Below, piece after piece: positions 16,483-25,725 of a stretch of DNA of 64,000 bases (position 1 is the stretch's first letter; each line of letters begins with the position of its first letter). Under the pieces are notes generated by a model. The model did no database searches, was not told where the DNA came from, and was given only the letters and a program-made list of their open reading frames with translations. The DNA is from CAVQND01 sp964653485. GTDB taxonomy: Bacteria > Verrucomicrobiota > Verrucomicrobiia > Limisphaerales > UBA8199. Location: contig CAZZFF010000018.1 in assembly GCA_964653485.1 (NCBI GenBank), positions 1 to 64,000 of the forward strand, given 5' to 3'. Position numbers and translations under genes: made by a program.

Positions 16483-17546
16483 TGGTAGTCAACGAGGGTG
16501 CTGAACCTCAGCCTGCCGAGGTTCAGGAGCATGGCGGCCCAGGCGAGCCCTCCGCCAAAGCCGGCCAGGCAAACACGCAGGTTCTCCTGGAGCAGGCGCT
16601 TGCCGAGAGTGAACGTGATCAGCGTTGGAATCGTCGCGCTGCCATTGTTGCCGAAGTGCTCCACCACGTTGTTGGGCATCTTCGCGTAAGGCACCTGCAT
16701 CTTGTCCGCCAGCTTCTGCAGCATGAAACGGTTGGGCTGGTGACACAGGAAGTAATCCAAGGACTTGATGGACTCGCCGGTCGATGCCAGCAACTCCTCG
16801 ATCAAGGGCGGCACCTCGGTTTGAACGAAATTGAAAATGGCGGAACCATCCATATACAAATGGTCCTTGGCCCTGAGGTTGTTGTCGCCCACGTGCTCCA
16901 ACACCGCTGTCTCGGGCGAGGAGGGCGTCCGGAACGCGCCGGCGCGAATGATGAACGCCTCGGCCCGCGAGCCGTCGGATTTGGTGCTGGCGTGGATGAC
17001 GGAGTCCTCCGTGTCCCGCTCCAACACCGTGATGGCGGCCGCGTCGCCGACGAGCGGGTAAATGCTCCGGTCTTTTGGCGAGGCCTTCCTGCTGAGGACG
17101 TCGCCGTTCACAAGCACCACTTTCTTGACGCACTCCTGCTCCAGGAGCATGAAGGCCTGCACCAATCCTATGACAAACCCCGCGCACCCCTGGCTGCTGT
17201 CCAGGCAGAGCACGTCCCGCTTCAACCCAAGGGCCCCATGGATAATGTTGCTGGTGGAGGGCATGAAATAGTCCGGAGTCTGGGTGACCACAATCAGCGC
17301 GTCAACCTCTTCGCGCTCGAGCAACCCTTGCTCGAACAAGTACCGCAACCCGAAAACCGCCAGGTCCGACACGCAGACATCCGGCGGGGCGACCCGCCGC
17401 CGGTCGAACCCCATCACCTCCTTGAGCTTGAGCGACCGGGCCTCCGGATAATCGAACCCCTTCATGTCCTCGAGGAACGACCGTTCCGTGGCCGGCACGA
17501 CGACGAGCACGCCGGAAATGCGCTTTCGGTGAAAAGTGAAATTCAT
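16479..17546 (-). CDS. 3-oxoacyl-ACP synthase III-like condensing enzyme
   Basis: 355 residues; the start at 17546 overlaps the preceding ACP stop by 4 bp and begins directly with the thiolase fold. The full FabH triad is visible: C121 in S-S-Q-G-C-A-G-F, H269 in C-H-Q-P-N, and N300 in H-F-G-N-N-G-S-A-T-I-P. So it should condense or transfer an acyl group on an ACP. Both flanking genes encode ACPs, which argues for a dedicated acyl-building role for sugar decoration and against housekeeping fatty-acid synthesis. Chain length and extender unit cannot be read from the sequence. Confidence 0.88.
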   Translation of the reverse strand: MNFTFHRKRISGVLVVVPATERSFLEDMKGFDYPEARSLKLKEVMGFDRRRVAPPDVCVSDLAVFGLRYLFEQGLLEREEVDALIVVTQTPDYFMPSTSNIIHGALGLKRDVLCLDSSQGCAGFVIGLVQAFMLLEQECVKKVVLVNGDVLSRKASPKDRSIYPLVGDAAAITVLERDTEDSVIHASTKSDGSRAEAFIIRAGAFRTPSSPETAVLEHVGDNNLRAKDHLYMDGSAIFNFVQTEVPPLIEELLASTGESIKSLDYFLCHQPNRFMLQKLADKMQVPYAKMPNNVVEHFGNNGSATIPTLITFTLGKRLLQENLRVCLAGFGGGLAWAAMLLNLGRLRFSTLVDYQ

Positions 17547-17776
17547 ACCTTGGCCTCGCTCCGCGACATGAGCGCCTCGATCGTTTGAAGATTCTGGAAG
17601 TTCTCCGGCACAATGTCCGTGCCCGGGATGCACAAGCCGTACGTCTTTTCGATCGTGGACACCAGCATCAGGATGTCGAAGGAGTCCAGAAGACCATCCG
17701 CGATGAAATCCGCGGATTGGGCGAAATCCGACTCCGGACGGATCGATTTGAGGATCGAATGCATGTCTTTCATCAT
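17543..17776 (-). CDS. Acyl carrier protein (first of two)
   Basis: 77 residues. The phosphopantetheine serine is S32 in G-L-L-D-S-F-D-I-L, a D-S-F variant also seen in Dlt-type and NRPS-like free-standing carriers. It overlaps the KAS III-like gene by 4 bp and lies 16 bp after the formyltransferase. The D-S-F motif differs from the W-D-S-L of the second ACP, so the two carriers may hold different intermediates: an amino acid loaded by the AMP-ligase here and an acyl chain on the other. That division is inference. Confidence 0.88.
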   Translation of the reverse strand: MMKDMHSILKSIRPESDFAQSADFIADGLLDSFDILMLVSTIEKTYGLCIPGTDIVPENFQNLQTIEALMSRSEAKV

Positions 17777-17792
17777 AGAATCAAACTAGCCG

Positions 17793-18644
17793 TCATTGGC
17801 AATTCAGCAAGAGCCGGGCTCGGTCGCCCTGCATCGTCATCTGTTTGTTGAGCATCGCTATCGAGCGACCCCCGGCCGCCGACGGACAATCCCGCTGCAT
17901 CCGGTAGCCGGCGACCTCGGCTTGCGTTCCCAGGAAACCCACGCGGGGCGGAGGAAAGACCCTGAATTTCCCGTAATCCATGGCCCTCAGAAAAGCGTAT
18001 GCCTTCTCAACGGCCCAACCCAGGTCCAGAACGCCCCCGTTCGGCACGTCCGTGGAACGGTGAAAGCTCGCCTCCCCGGCCCTCGGCAACGGGAGGCGCG
18101 GATACGACCCATCCACCAGCGAAGGGAGCACCTCCTCGAATGCCTCGGCCGCCACGTTGAGCGTTTCCTGGGCCAACTCGAGCGCCGTCATGTCCTGGCC
18201 GATTTGAATTGATTTCTGCACGATGATGTCGCCCGTGTCCACGGGCGAACGGGCCTCGTGCCACGTCATCCCGGCGACGGGTTCCATCTCATAGATGCTC
18301 CAGCTTGGCCCATTGCGCCCCCGGTGCCTTGGCAGGAGTGAAGGGTGATAATTGATCACGTTCAGGGCGCCGTTCTCCAGGACCGCCTTCGGGAAGATGA
18401 AATAGTTGAACGCGCTGACAACCAGCGTGGGCGCCGTAATCGAAAGAAACAGGCTCGCCAGCCTGTCACGCTCGAGGATCATCTCGTAGCTCACGCCCCG
18501 CTTGCGGCAAAGGGCGCCCAGCGGCGAAAACACCAGCTTCTCGGACTCCACACACCTCACCGGCAGCGAGCGCGCCAGGCACGCCTCCAGACAACCGCAC
18601 GCGAGCCGTCCCGTGCCGATGATGACAACGCTCTCCGTCTTCAT
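17793..18644 (-). CDS. Formyltransferase-family protein (N10-formyl-THF-type)
   Basis: 283 residues from the ATG at 18644, one base after the AMP-ligase stop (TGACATG). The catalytic elements of the Fmt/sugar N-formyltransferase fold are visible: N98-Y-H100 in I-N-Y-H-P-S-L-L-P, the R-G-R-N-G loop, and D136 in V-D-T-G-D-I-I. Known relatives formylate 3- or 4-amino-dideoxy dTDP-sugars (QdtF, WlaRD, VioF) or methionyl-tRNA. The absence of a tRNA-binding C-terminal domain and the neighbouring genes favour a sugar or aminoacyl substrate. The FdtA/DegT pair at 26-27 kb would supply a suitable amino sugar. Confidence 0.82.
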   Translation of the reverse strand: MKTESVVIIGTGRLACGCLEACLARSLPVRCVESEKLVFSPLGALCRKRGVSYEMILERDRLASLFLSITAPTLVVSAFNYFIFPKAVLENGALNVINYHPSLLPRHRGRNGPSWSIYEMEPVAGMTWHEARSPVDTGDIIVQKSIQIGQDMTALELAQETLNVAAEAFEEVLPSLVDGSYPRLPLPRAGEASFHRSTDVPNGGVLDLGWAVEKAYAFLRAMDYGKFRVFPPPRVGFLGTQAEVAGYRMQRDCPSAAGGRSIAMLNKQMTMQGDRARLLLNCQ

Positions 18645-18645
18645 G

Positions 18646-20181
18646 TCAGGGACCCTCGCCCACCGCCGCCACGAGCTTGGCGCGGTCAATCTTGCCGTTG
18701 GGATTGCGCGGCAAACATTCCATCCAGTGAAGAACGGTCGGCAGCATATACTTGGGCAGGGAAACCGATAACCGTTCCCGGAGGAAGGCCGGCTCCAGTT
18801 CGCGATCAGACTCGTAGAACAGGGTGATGGCCTTCTTGCCGGAGTTATACACGACGCAACAGTTTCGGACCCCCTCCACTTGCAAGGCGGCGTGCTCGAT
18901 CTCGCCCAGTTCGATGCGGTAGCCGAGGTGCTTGATCTGAAAATCTCTGCGGCCCAGGAACATAAGCTCTCCACGGCTGTTCCACTGGCCGATGTCGCCG
19001 GTCCGATAGATCAATTCCGGGTAGTGCGGGTTCAGAGGGTTCTGGACGAAGCCTTTGGCCGTCCGCTCAGGGTTGTTGTAGTAGCCGAGGGCCAGCGAAC
19101 TCCCGCGCACGCATATCTCGCCCTGCTCGCCCGGCTTGGCCGGTTCGTTCTGCTCGTTGAGAACGAGAACCTCGGTGTTCCGGCATGGAAAACCGATCGG
19201 CAGCTTCTCGTCATCCGAAAGCTCCCGCTCCACAATGTAGTACGTGCAGGCCACGGTAATCTCGATTGGCCCGTAGAGGTTGACAAACGCCGCCCCCGGC
19301 AGGCGCCGCCGCCAATAATTCAAATGCCGGGTCGGGAAAACCTCGCCGATGAAAAGCACCTTCCGAAGCCGGCCCAGGTCCACCTTGGCGAGCAAATCCA
19401 GGTTCGCGATGTTCACCATCACCGTCGGGACCCAGAAGATGAAGTTGATTGAGCTGGACGCGAGAAACTCCACGAGCCGCACCGGGAACGCCGCCAACGT
19501 GTCCGGCACGACAACCATGGTCGCGCCCTTGGCCAGCATCAGGCAAAACTCGAGCGTGTACGCGTCGAAATAAATCGGCGCCAGGCTGCCCATCACCTCG
19601 CTCCCATCCAGCTTAAGCCGATCAAAGGCCCAGTCGGCAAAATCGATCGTGCTGCGGTGGTTCAAGGCCACGCCCTTGGGAATGCCCGTCGAACCCGAGG
19701 TGTGGATGAAGCAGTAGGGGTCCGTGTCGAGCGTCGAATCCAGGCCCTTGAGCAAAGTGGCGTTGTCATAGAGGGTCTCGGCGACGATCGCCTCCTCGAT
19801 GAACAGCAGTTTGTCCTCGGCCACGCCGACGGCGCGCACCCCCGCCGCGCTCGCCCCGGATGTGATCACGACAGGGGCGTTGAGGTTGTCCAGCATGCCC
19901 TTGAGGCGCTGAGGTGGCGACTTGATGTCCAGATTGGCGTACGCGTTGCCGCTGTACAGGACCCCAATGTCCGCCGCGATGTTCTGCACTCCCTTCGGCA
20001 GGAAGACCGGAATCGGCTGCCGGCGCCCTACGCCCCTCCTCATGAGCAGAGCGGCGAGGTTCTTGGAAAACCGTTCCAACTCCCCAAACGTGCATTGGGC
20101 GCCGGCTTCCTTGACCGCCAGCTTCTCCGGGCACTTGGCCAGACTTCCCTTCTCGAAATACTCGAGTACGCTGATTTGCAT
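18646..20181 (-). CDS. Stand-alone amino acid/acyl adenylating ligase (DltA-like)
   Basis: 511 residues of the ANL superfamily. The phosphate loop T-S-G-S-T-G-I-P-K-G is at 161-170, followed by N-L-Y-G-P-I-E, Y-R-T-G-D and the C-terminal catalytic lysine in N-P-N-G-K-I-D-R (~499). The pattern is closest to free-standing A domains that load D-alanine or other amino acids on a separate carrier (DltA type). It leads a tight group: formyltransferase (1 bp), ACP (16 bp), KAS III, ACP. AMP-ligases with ACPs are also known in exosortase A loci. The loaded substrate cannot be predicted by eye. Confidence 0.87.
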   Translation of the reverse strand: MQISVLEYFEKGSLAKCPEKLAVKEAGAQCTFGELERFSKNLAALLMRRGVGRRQPIPVFLPKGVQNIAADIGVLYSGNAYANLDIKSPPQRLKGMLDNLNAPVVITSGASAAGVRAVGVAEDKLLFIEEAIVAETLYDNATLLKGLDSTLDTDPYCFIHTSGSTGIPKGVALNHRSTIDFADWAFDRLKLDGSEVMGSLAPIYFDAYTLEFCLMLAKGATMVVVPDTLAAFPVRLVEFLASSSINFIFWVPTVMVNIANLDLLAKVDLGRLRKVLFIGEVFPTRHLNYWRRRLPGAAFVNLYGPIEITVACTYYIVERELSDDEKLPIGFPCRNTEVLVLNEQNEPAKPGEQGEICVRGSSLALGYYNNPERTAKGFVQNPLNPHYPELIYRTGDIGQWNSRGELMFLGRRDFQIKHLGYRIELGEIEHAALQVEGVRNCCVVYNSGKKAITLFYESDRELEPAFLRERLSVSLPKYMLPTVLHWMECLPRNPNGKIDRAKLVAAVGEGP

Positions 20182-20239
20182 AGGGTCAGATTTACTGAAG
20201 GCTAATGACTGACTTTCACTGCGTCAAACCGGCGTCGCC

Positions 20240-20284
20240 CGCCGCTGGGTAGCGGCGCCTCGGCAGAGCGCCGCGAAGGCGCCT
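20240..20284. repeat. Palindrome cluster (REP-like) between two genes
   Basis: 20240-20246 pairs perfectly with 20251-20257 around a GGGT loop (7-bp GC stem). Directly after it GGCGCC occurs at 20254-20259 and 20278-20283 with a further GC-rich pairing between. It lies in the 134-bp gap between the 1747-residue protein (stop at 20316) and the AMP-ligase start (20181). No T-run follows, so it is better described as a REP-like palindrome or mRNA stabiliser than as a terminator. Confidence 0.55.
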
Positions 20285-20315
20285 CCTTTCCAGGAAACGA
20301 ACAGTTACAACGATG

Positions 20316-23300
20316 CTAAGGGAGTGACTGCACCACCACGTCCTGGACGCTCATGGTGTATGCGGCTGGATAGGCCGACATGTCCACGGTAATTCCACCG
20401 CTGGTATAAGCCGCGACGGAATCGAAGTTGTTGTCCGTTACGCTGATCTCCTGAGTGCCGTCGTAAGACACCGTGATTGTCGAGCCCTGGAAGGAGACCA
20501 GCAACGTGTGCGCGGTCGTCCCCACCGAGGTCACATTGGCCGTCGCCATGGCCGTCCCGCCCCAAGTGGTCCATCCCTCGAATTTGATGACCTTGACCAC
20601 GGCGGAGCCCCCGCCCGAATTCTCCGGATACACCCACACCCCGTAATGCGCGCCGGTCGTCGCGTTCAAGCGTCCCCCAATGCCCCCGCCCCACGCCCCC
20701 GCGGGGAAGGTGAGCTGAGCTTGCACGGAATAGTCCGTCCAATTCGTGCTCAGATAGGCGTACCCATAACCGTACACCGCACAGGTGCCGCTCAGGACAT
20801 TGTTGGCCACGGACCACGTGCCGCTCTCCGTAACAAAGGGCGACAGGCTGGTCCCAGGGAACGTATCGCTGAACAGCACTCCCGAGGTTGAAGTCACCGT
20901 GATCGTTACGGTCGCCGGCGCCGAGGTGTTCACACCATCGGTAGCCGTGTATGTGAAGCTATCCGTGCCGCTGAATCCGGTGTTGGGCGTATAGGTGAAC
21001 GACCCATTGGAGTTCAAAGTGAGGGTGCCGCTAGCCGGCCCCTTCACTTCCGTCGCCGTCAAGGTCCCGCTCCCGCCCGTGTCGTTGCCCAGCACACCGG
21101 GCGCCACCACCGTCAAGGCCGTGTTTTCCTGCACGCTATAACTGTCGTTGTTCGCCACCGGCGCTGTCGATATCGCCGTGACCACGACGTTGGACACGCT
21201 GAATGTGTAGGCGGTCGGATAGGTGGCCATGTCCGCGGTAATCCCGCCGGTGGTGTAAGGCGCGATGCCGTCAAAGTTGTTGTCGGTCACGCTGATGACC
21301 TGCGAGCCGTCATAGGACACCGTGATATTGGCGCCCTGGAAGCTCAGCACCAGTGTATGCCAGTTCGTCCCTACTCCCTTCGTCAAACTCGCCAGCGCCA
21401 TCGGCGTCCCGCTCCAACCCGTCCAACTCTCGAACTTGATTAGCTTCAACACCGCGGAGCCGCCGCCTGAACCCTCCGGATACACCCACGCCCCGTAATG
21501 CGCCCCGGTCGTCGCGTTCAACTGCCCGCCGATACCCCCGCCCCACGACCCGTTTGTAATCGAGAAGCGGATGCTGGCCTGCACCGCATAACTGCTCCAA
21601 CCACTCGCGTTGTAGTAGGCGTAACCATTAGCACCCTTCGTACTGGTCGCGCTCAAGATATTATTGGCGACCGACCACGTCCCGCTTTCCTGAACAAACG
21701 GAGACAAGGTGGTCCCGGGGAAGGTATCGGTGAACAGCGCCGCGGACGCGGTAACAGTGATCGTGACCGTGGCCGCACTCGACGTCGTCAGCCCATCGGT
21801 GGCCGTGTATGTGAAAGTATCCATGCCGCTGAACCCGGCCTTGGGCGTGTAGGTGAAGGAACCATTGGAGTTCAAGCTCAAGGTGCCGTCGGACGGCCCG
21901 GTGGCCAGCGTCGCGGTCAAAGTCCCGCTCCCGCCGGTGTCGTTGGCCAGCACCCCGGGCGCCGCGACGGTTAACACACTGCCTTCGGCCACGCTGTAGC
22001 TGTCGTTATTCGCCACGGGCGGCTGCTCGGCTGTCACGACCAGGCTTACGGCGACCGCCGCGCTGACATCCCCAGCGGCGTCGCTGGCAGTGTAAGTGAA
22101 GCTGTCCGTCCCGGTGAAGGTGGCCACCGGCGTATAAGTGAAGGAACCGTTCGAGTTCAAGGTCAACGAGCCATGCGCCACTCCAGTCACCAAAGTGGCC
22201 TTTAATCCTGTTCCACCCCCCTGGTCGTTGCTCAATACCCCGGGCGACCCCACCGTGAGCGTCCCGGCCTGCACCATGCTATAACTATCCGCGGTGGCTG
22301 CCAGCGGCGTTACGGTGATGCTTACGGTCGCCGGGCTGGACAGATTGACACCATCAGTAGCCTCATAAGTGAAAGTATCCGTCCCTGTGAAGCCGCCGGC
22401 GTTGGTGTAGGTAAAGGAACCGCTGGAGTTCAAGATGACGTACCCATGAGCCGCGTTGCTCGCCAATACCGCGCTCAAGGTCCCGCTTCCGCCGGTGTCG
22501 TTGGCAAGCACCCCCGGCGCCGCCTCGCTCAGCGTTGTGCCCGCAGCCATGCTGTAACTGTCGTTATTGGCCACCGGCGGCGCCACCGCCCCGGTCACGA
22601 TGACGTTCTGCACAGCCAGGGTATATGCGCCCGGATAGGCCGACATGTCCACGGTAATCCCGCCGCTGGCAAAGGGCGCCACGGAATCGAAATTGTTGTC
22701 CGTGACGCTGATCTCCTGCGTGCCGTCATACGACACCGTGATGGTCGCGCCGTGGAACGTCATCAATAACGTGTGCGACGTCGTGCCCACCGATGTCAGG
22801 TTCGCCACTGCCATCGGTGTTCCGCCCCAAGTGGTCCACCCCTCGAACTTGATCAGCTTCAATACAGCCGAACCGCCGCCCGAACCCTCGGGATACACCC
22901 ACGCCGCGTAGTGCGCGCCCGTCGCCGTATTCAGGCGCCCGCCAATGCCCCCACCCCACGCCCCGGAAGGAAAGGTGAGCTGGGCTTGCACCGAGTAGTT
23001 GGTCCAGGTCTCACCCACGTAAACGTAACCATACCCTCCCACGGGACACGTCCCGCTCAGCACATTATTGGCGACCGACCACGTCCCGCTTTCCTCGACA
23101 AACGGCGACAGGCTCGTTCCAGGGAAGGTATCGCTGAACAGCACTCCCGAAGAAGGAGTCACAGTGATCGCGGCCGTCGCCGGAAGGGAATCCACGACCC
23201 CGTCGTAGGCGACAAACTCGAAGCTGTCCTGCCCGGAAAAATAGGCGTTTGGCGTGTAGGTAAAGGACCCGTTGGAATTCAGCGCCAGCGTCCCGTTTGC

Positions 23301-25559
23301 CGGCTGGGTCACGGCGGACGCAGTCAGACTGACGCTCCCTGGATTCGTGGCGTTGGTGAGGACCCCGGGCGCCCCCACGGTCAGGACCGTCCCCTCGGCG
23401 ACGACGTACTGGCTATCCACGACCACGGGAAGGGTCGCGTATGCGTAGCTGATCTGGACGTTGGACACCGTGGTGCCCACGAGCACCTTGACTATGGCCC
23501 CGTTGGTCCGGTAGCTGCCCGATCCCGCCGGCGCGCCGTTGAGCAGCACCTGCAACTCCGTATAGCCCGTCCCCGGCAGCAAGACCTCGACCGCCGTGTT
23601 GGCCGAGGTCGCCCCGCTGACCGCCAAATTGATCACCGACACGCCCCCGTTGACTGTGAAGCTCGGAGTGACCGTGACGCCGCTCCGCTGCACCCACCAA
23701 TTGTAGATGCTCTCGGTATTGGCGGACCAAATCAGTGGTTTGGCCAGGCTGTAGGTGAGGTACTCGGTGGCGAGCGCTCCGGCCGCGCCATTCCCCGCCG
23801 AGGAACTGTGGGAATAAAGGTTAATGAGCGTGCCGATACTGTAATAGTAATCCACCAGGGCCTGCATGGTGGCTTGCGTATGCCCCGTCTCCATGGCCTG
23901 TCCAATCTGGGTGCCGACGAACCAATCGCTCACCGGCAGCGTCAGTATGGGATACAGGTAATCCGCAGTGGCGGTCGAGAGGGTCCAATGCGGGAAGGGG
24001 CTGAGCTTTTGCTCGCCCGCGGAAACGATGCCCAACTGCTTTTCCATCGCGTAGGATGCGTCGCGCGTCGCGTTGAAGTACGGCGCAACCCAGATTCTCA
24101 AACCGCTGCTGTTGAGCCCCCACCCGTTGATGTCGTTCAGGGAATTTCCAATCGAGGTCGCAGCGTAGTTGGTCACATTGCCGTAGCTGGTGCCCGAAGG
24201 CAGGACGCTGCTCGGCAGGTCCAGGAACTCGTCCGGCCCCCAGTGCCAATAATCGTAATCGTACGGGATGAGAGGCGGATCATCGACGCCATTCTCGTAA
24301 GGGTTTATGCCTGTGTACCAGTCGCTGACTTGACTGAACACCTTCTCAATTTCCGGCAGCGGCGGATTATACGCCGGATTGATGTTTGTAAGGCCGCCAT
24401 TATGCGAGGCAATGGTTGCGCCATAAGTGGAAGCGGCGGTCTGCAAACTGGCAAGCGTCGCCGCATACTGTGATGAACCAAAGTCCTCCCGCAAGGCGCC
24501 GGTGCAGAAAAAATAGTCCCCGTGCGCGCCCTTGGCGCTTTCGGCCTCGATGGACCCCAGGATGCCGCTGATCGAATAAGGGATCGCCTCGCCATCATGG
24601 CGGAATATCACGGCGGCGTTGTAAGCATAAGGCCAGGGGCTGAGCTTGGCCACCGGCACCGACGCGCTCTGGAAGGCCCATTGGATGGCGTTGCGGAAGA
24701 TGCCGTAGGCATACATGCCCGGCGCCCAGCTTCCGTGGCCTACCAGCGGTTGCAGCGCCGCGTCGTAAATAAAGTAGCCCTTGCCGTATGGCTTGATCAA
24801 AATGTATGGATAAGCATCGCCCGTCGCCAGCACTTGGGCGTCCAGGGCCTTCACCTCCCAGAGCATGTGGGGCAGACCCGATGGCGACTGCGCGACCAGG
24901 TGGTACGGCTTCTGCCAGCTAATCTCGTCCGCCGCGGATGGCATCTGCCAGGTCAACGCCGTCCCGCTTGGAATATGGCTGATCAACTGGTGGCTGACGA
25001 CCCCCTTGAAGGTGCTGTTCAGCGTCCAGTTCTGGAGACCCGAGTTGACCATGCTCACGCCCAATTGGGTGGCAAAGGCAAAATTCCCCCGGCTGCTGCC
25101 ATCCGTGTTGCGGGTGAAGGCCGAGGAACCGACAAAGAGAAAGCCGCCCGCGGCCACGTAATTTGTCAGCGCCGTCACCTCTGCGTTGGCGGTCGCCTCC
25201 GCCGCGAGGCTGATCACAATCGGATAAGCCGGCGTTCCTTGGGCGTTGAGCAAGGCGCCGTTGGAAATCATCTTGTCGGTCACCACCGTGTAAGCCGTGC
25301 CGTCGGCGTTGAGGGCCTCTTCCACCGCATCGGGCATCACGAAGTAATTCCAATTGGTCGGCCACCACTGGTAACCCGTTGTGCCGGTCCCCGTGGGCAC
25401 GCCGCTCGTCGCGGGCATCGTCGCCAGCGCGCGCGTGTATTCCGAGTCGTGGACGGCCACCAAGGGCTGTGTCGTGGCGGCGCTTAGCCGCACACCAGCC
25501 ACCATTACGCCCAGCAAGGCCAATCCGAACCGACGGGTTTTGAATGCGGTGATACTCAT
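20316..25559 (-). CDS. Very large secreted protein: deacetylase-like head plus cadherin-like and LamG-like repeats
   Basis: 1747 residues. A signal peptide ends near V-R-L-S-A-A-T. Residues ~30-700 form a head with F-R-H-D-G-E (~320) and I-A-S-H-N-G-G, which resemble metal-site motifs of NodB-like polysaccharide deacetylases, though the canonical D-D pair is not clear. The rest alternates five cadherin-like repeats (each with D-S-Y/Q-Y, G-V-L-x-N-D, N-S-N-G-S-F-T-Y-T) with three LamG-like modules (each starting F-x-D-T-F-P-G-T and containing G-G-G-I-G-G). Order: cadherin, LamG, three cadherin, LamG, cadherin, LamG. It ends with a LamG module and has no PEP-CTERM tail. Element E1 lies ~90 bp upstream. 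It probably binds or trims EPS at the surface. Confidence 0.8.
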   Translation of the reverse strand: MSITAFKTRRFGLALLGVMVAGVRLSAATTQPLVAVHDSEYTRALATMPATSGVPTGTGTTGYQWWPTNWNYFVMPDAVEEALNADGTAYTVVTDKMISNGALLNAQGTPAYPIVISLAAEATANAEVTALTNYVAAGGFLFVGSSAFTRNTDGSSRGNFAFATQLGVSMVNSGLQNWTLNSTFKGVVSHQLISHIPSGTALTWQMPSAADEISWQKPYHLVAQSPSGLPHMLWEVKALDAQVLATGDAYPYILIKPYGKGYFIYDAALQPLVGHGSWAPGMYAYGIFRNAIQWAFQSASVPVAKLSPWPYAYNAAVIFRHDGEAIPYSISGILGSIEAESAKGAHGDYFFCTGALREDFGSSQYAATLASLQTAASTYGATIASHNGGLTNINPAYNPPLPEIEKVFSQVSDWYTGINPYENGVDDPPLIPYDYDYWHWGPDEFLDLPSSVLPSGTSYGNVTNYAATSIGNSLNDINGWGLNSSGLRIWVAPYFNATRDASYAMEKQLGIVSAGEQKLSPFPHWTLSTATADYLYPILTLPVSDWFVGTQIGQAMETGHTQATMQALVDYYYSIGTLINLYSHSSSAGNGAAGALATEYLTYSLAKPLIWSANTESIYNWWVQRSGVTVTPSFTVNGGVSVINLAVSGATSANTAVEVLLPGTGYTELQVLLNGAPAGSGSYRTNGAIVKVLVGTTVSNVQISYAYATLPVVVDSQYVVAEGTVLTVGAPGVLTNATNPGSVSLTASAVTQPANGTLALNSNGSFTYTPNAYFSGQDSFEFVAYDGVVDSLPATAAITVTPSSGVLFSDTFPGTSLSPFVEESGTWSVANNVLSGTCPVGGYGYVYVGETWTNYSVQAQLTFPSGAWGGGIGGRLNTATGAHYAAWVYPEGSGGGSAVLKLIKFEGWTTWGGTPMAVANLTSVGTTSHTLLMTFHGATITVSYDGTQEISVTDNNFDSVAPFASGGITVDMSAYPGAYTLAVQNVIVTGAVAPPVANNDSYSMAAGTTLSEAAPGVLANDTGGSGTLSAVLASNAAHGYVILNSSGSFTYTNAGGFTGTDTFTYEATDGVNLSSPATVSITVTPLAATADSYSMVQAGTLTVGSPGVLSNDQGGGTGLKATLVTGVAHGSLTLNSNGSFTYTPVATFTGTDSFTYTASDAAGDVSAAVAVSLVVTAEQPPVANNDSYSVAEGSVLTVAAPGVLANDTGGSGTLTATLATGPSDGTLSLNSNGSFTYTPKAGFSGMDTFTYTATDGLTTSSAATVTITVTASAALFTDTFPGTTLSPFVQESGTWSVANNILSATSTKGANGYAYYNASGWSSYAVQASIRFSITNGSWGGGIGGQLNATTGAHYGAWVYPEGSGGGSAVLKLIKFESWTGWSGTPMALASLTKGVGTNWHTLVLSFQGANITVSYDGSQVISVTDNNFDGIAPYTTGGITADMATYPTAYTFSVSNVVVTAISTAPVANNDSYSVQENTALTVVAPGVLGNDTGGSGTLTATEVKGPASGTLTLNSNGSFTYTPNTGFSGTDSFTYTATDGVNTSAPATVTITVTSTSGVLFSDTFPGTSLSPFVTESGTWSVANNVLSGTCAVYGYGYAYLSTNWTDYSVQAQLTFPAGAWGGGIGGRLNATTGAHYGVWVYPENSGGGSAVVKVIKFEGWTTWGGTAMATANVTSVGTTAHTLLVSFQGSTITVSYDGTQEISVTDNNFDSVAAYTSGGITVDMSAYPAAYTMSVQDVVVQSLP

Positions 25560-25648
25560 GTTTTTTATGTCAAATCAATTGCTCCGAGATTGAAAAAGTT
25601 GGTTTGGCGACATGCCTATGTTCAACACTTGCACGACCTGGGAACGGC

Positions 25649-25725
25649 GTCTATCCTGGCGCACAATGGTTTTATTGCCATGGCTGGACACGATTTTCTT
25701 GTAGTGCTTTTTGCCTACACCGTGT
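25649..25725 (-). promoter_or_regulatory. Conserved 77-bp intergenic element, copy E1
   Basis: Read on the minus strand it runs from ACACGGTGT through AAAACCATTG to GATAGAC. It aligns without gaps to E2 (53 of 77 identical by hand count) and E3 (48 of 77). Its upstream edge overlaps the last 11 bp of the DegT gene and its downstream edge is 90 bp before the 1747-residue surface protein. The ACAC-G-GTGT palindrome at the edge could be a protein-binding site. Function is inferred only from position and conservation. Confidence 0.6.

Noticed and set aside
20316..25559. CRISPR-like or satellite repeats
   Set aside because: The repeated DNA is the coding sequence of protein modules (cadherin-like and LamG-like), with no regular short spacers.
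25575..25725. Possible conserved small peptide encoded by elements E1 and E3 (H-Y-K-K / N-Y-K-R pattern)
   Set aside because: E2 does not keep the peptide, and substitutions between copies do not prefer third codon positions, so conservation looks like that of a DNA or RNA element.
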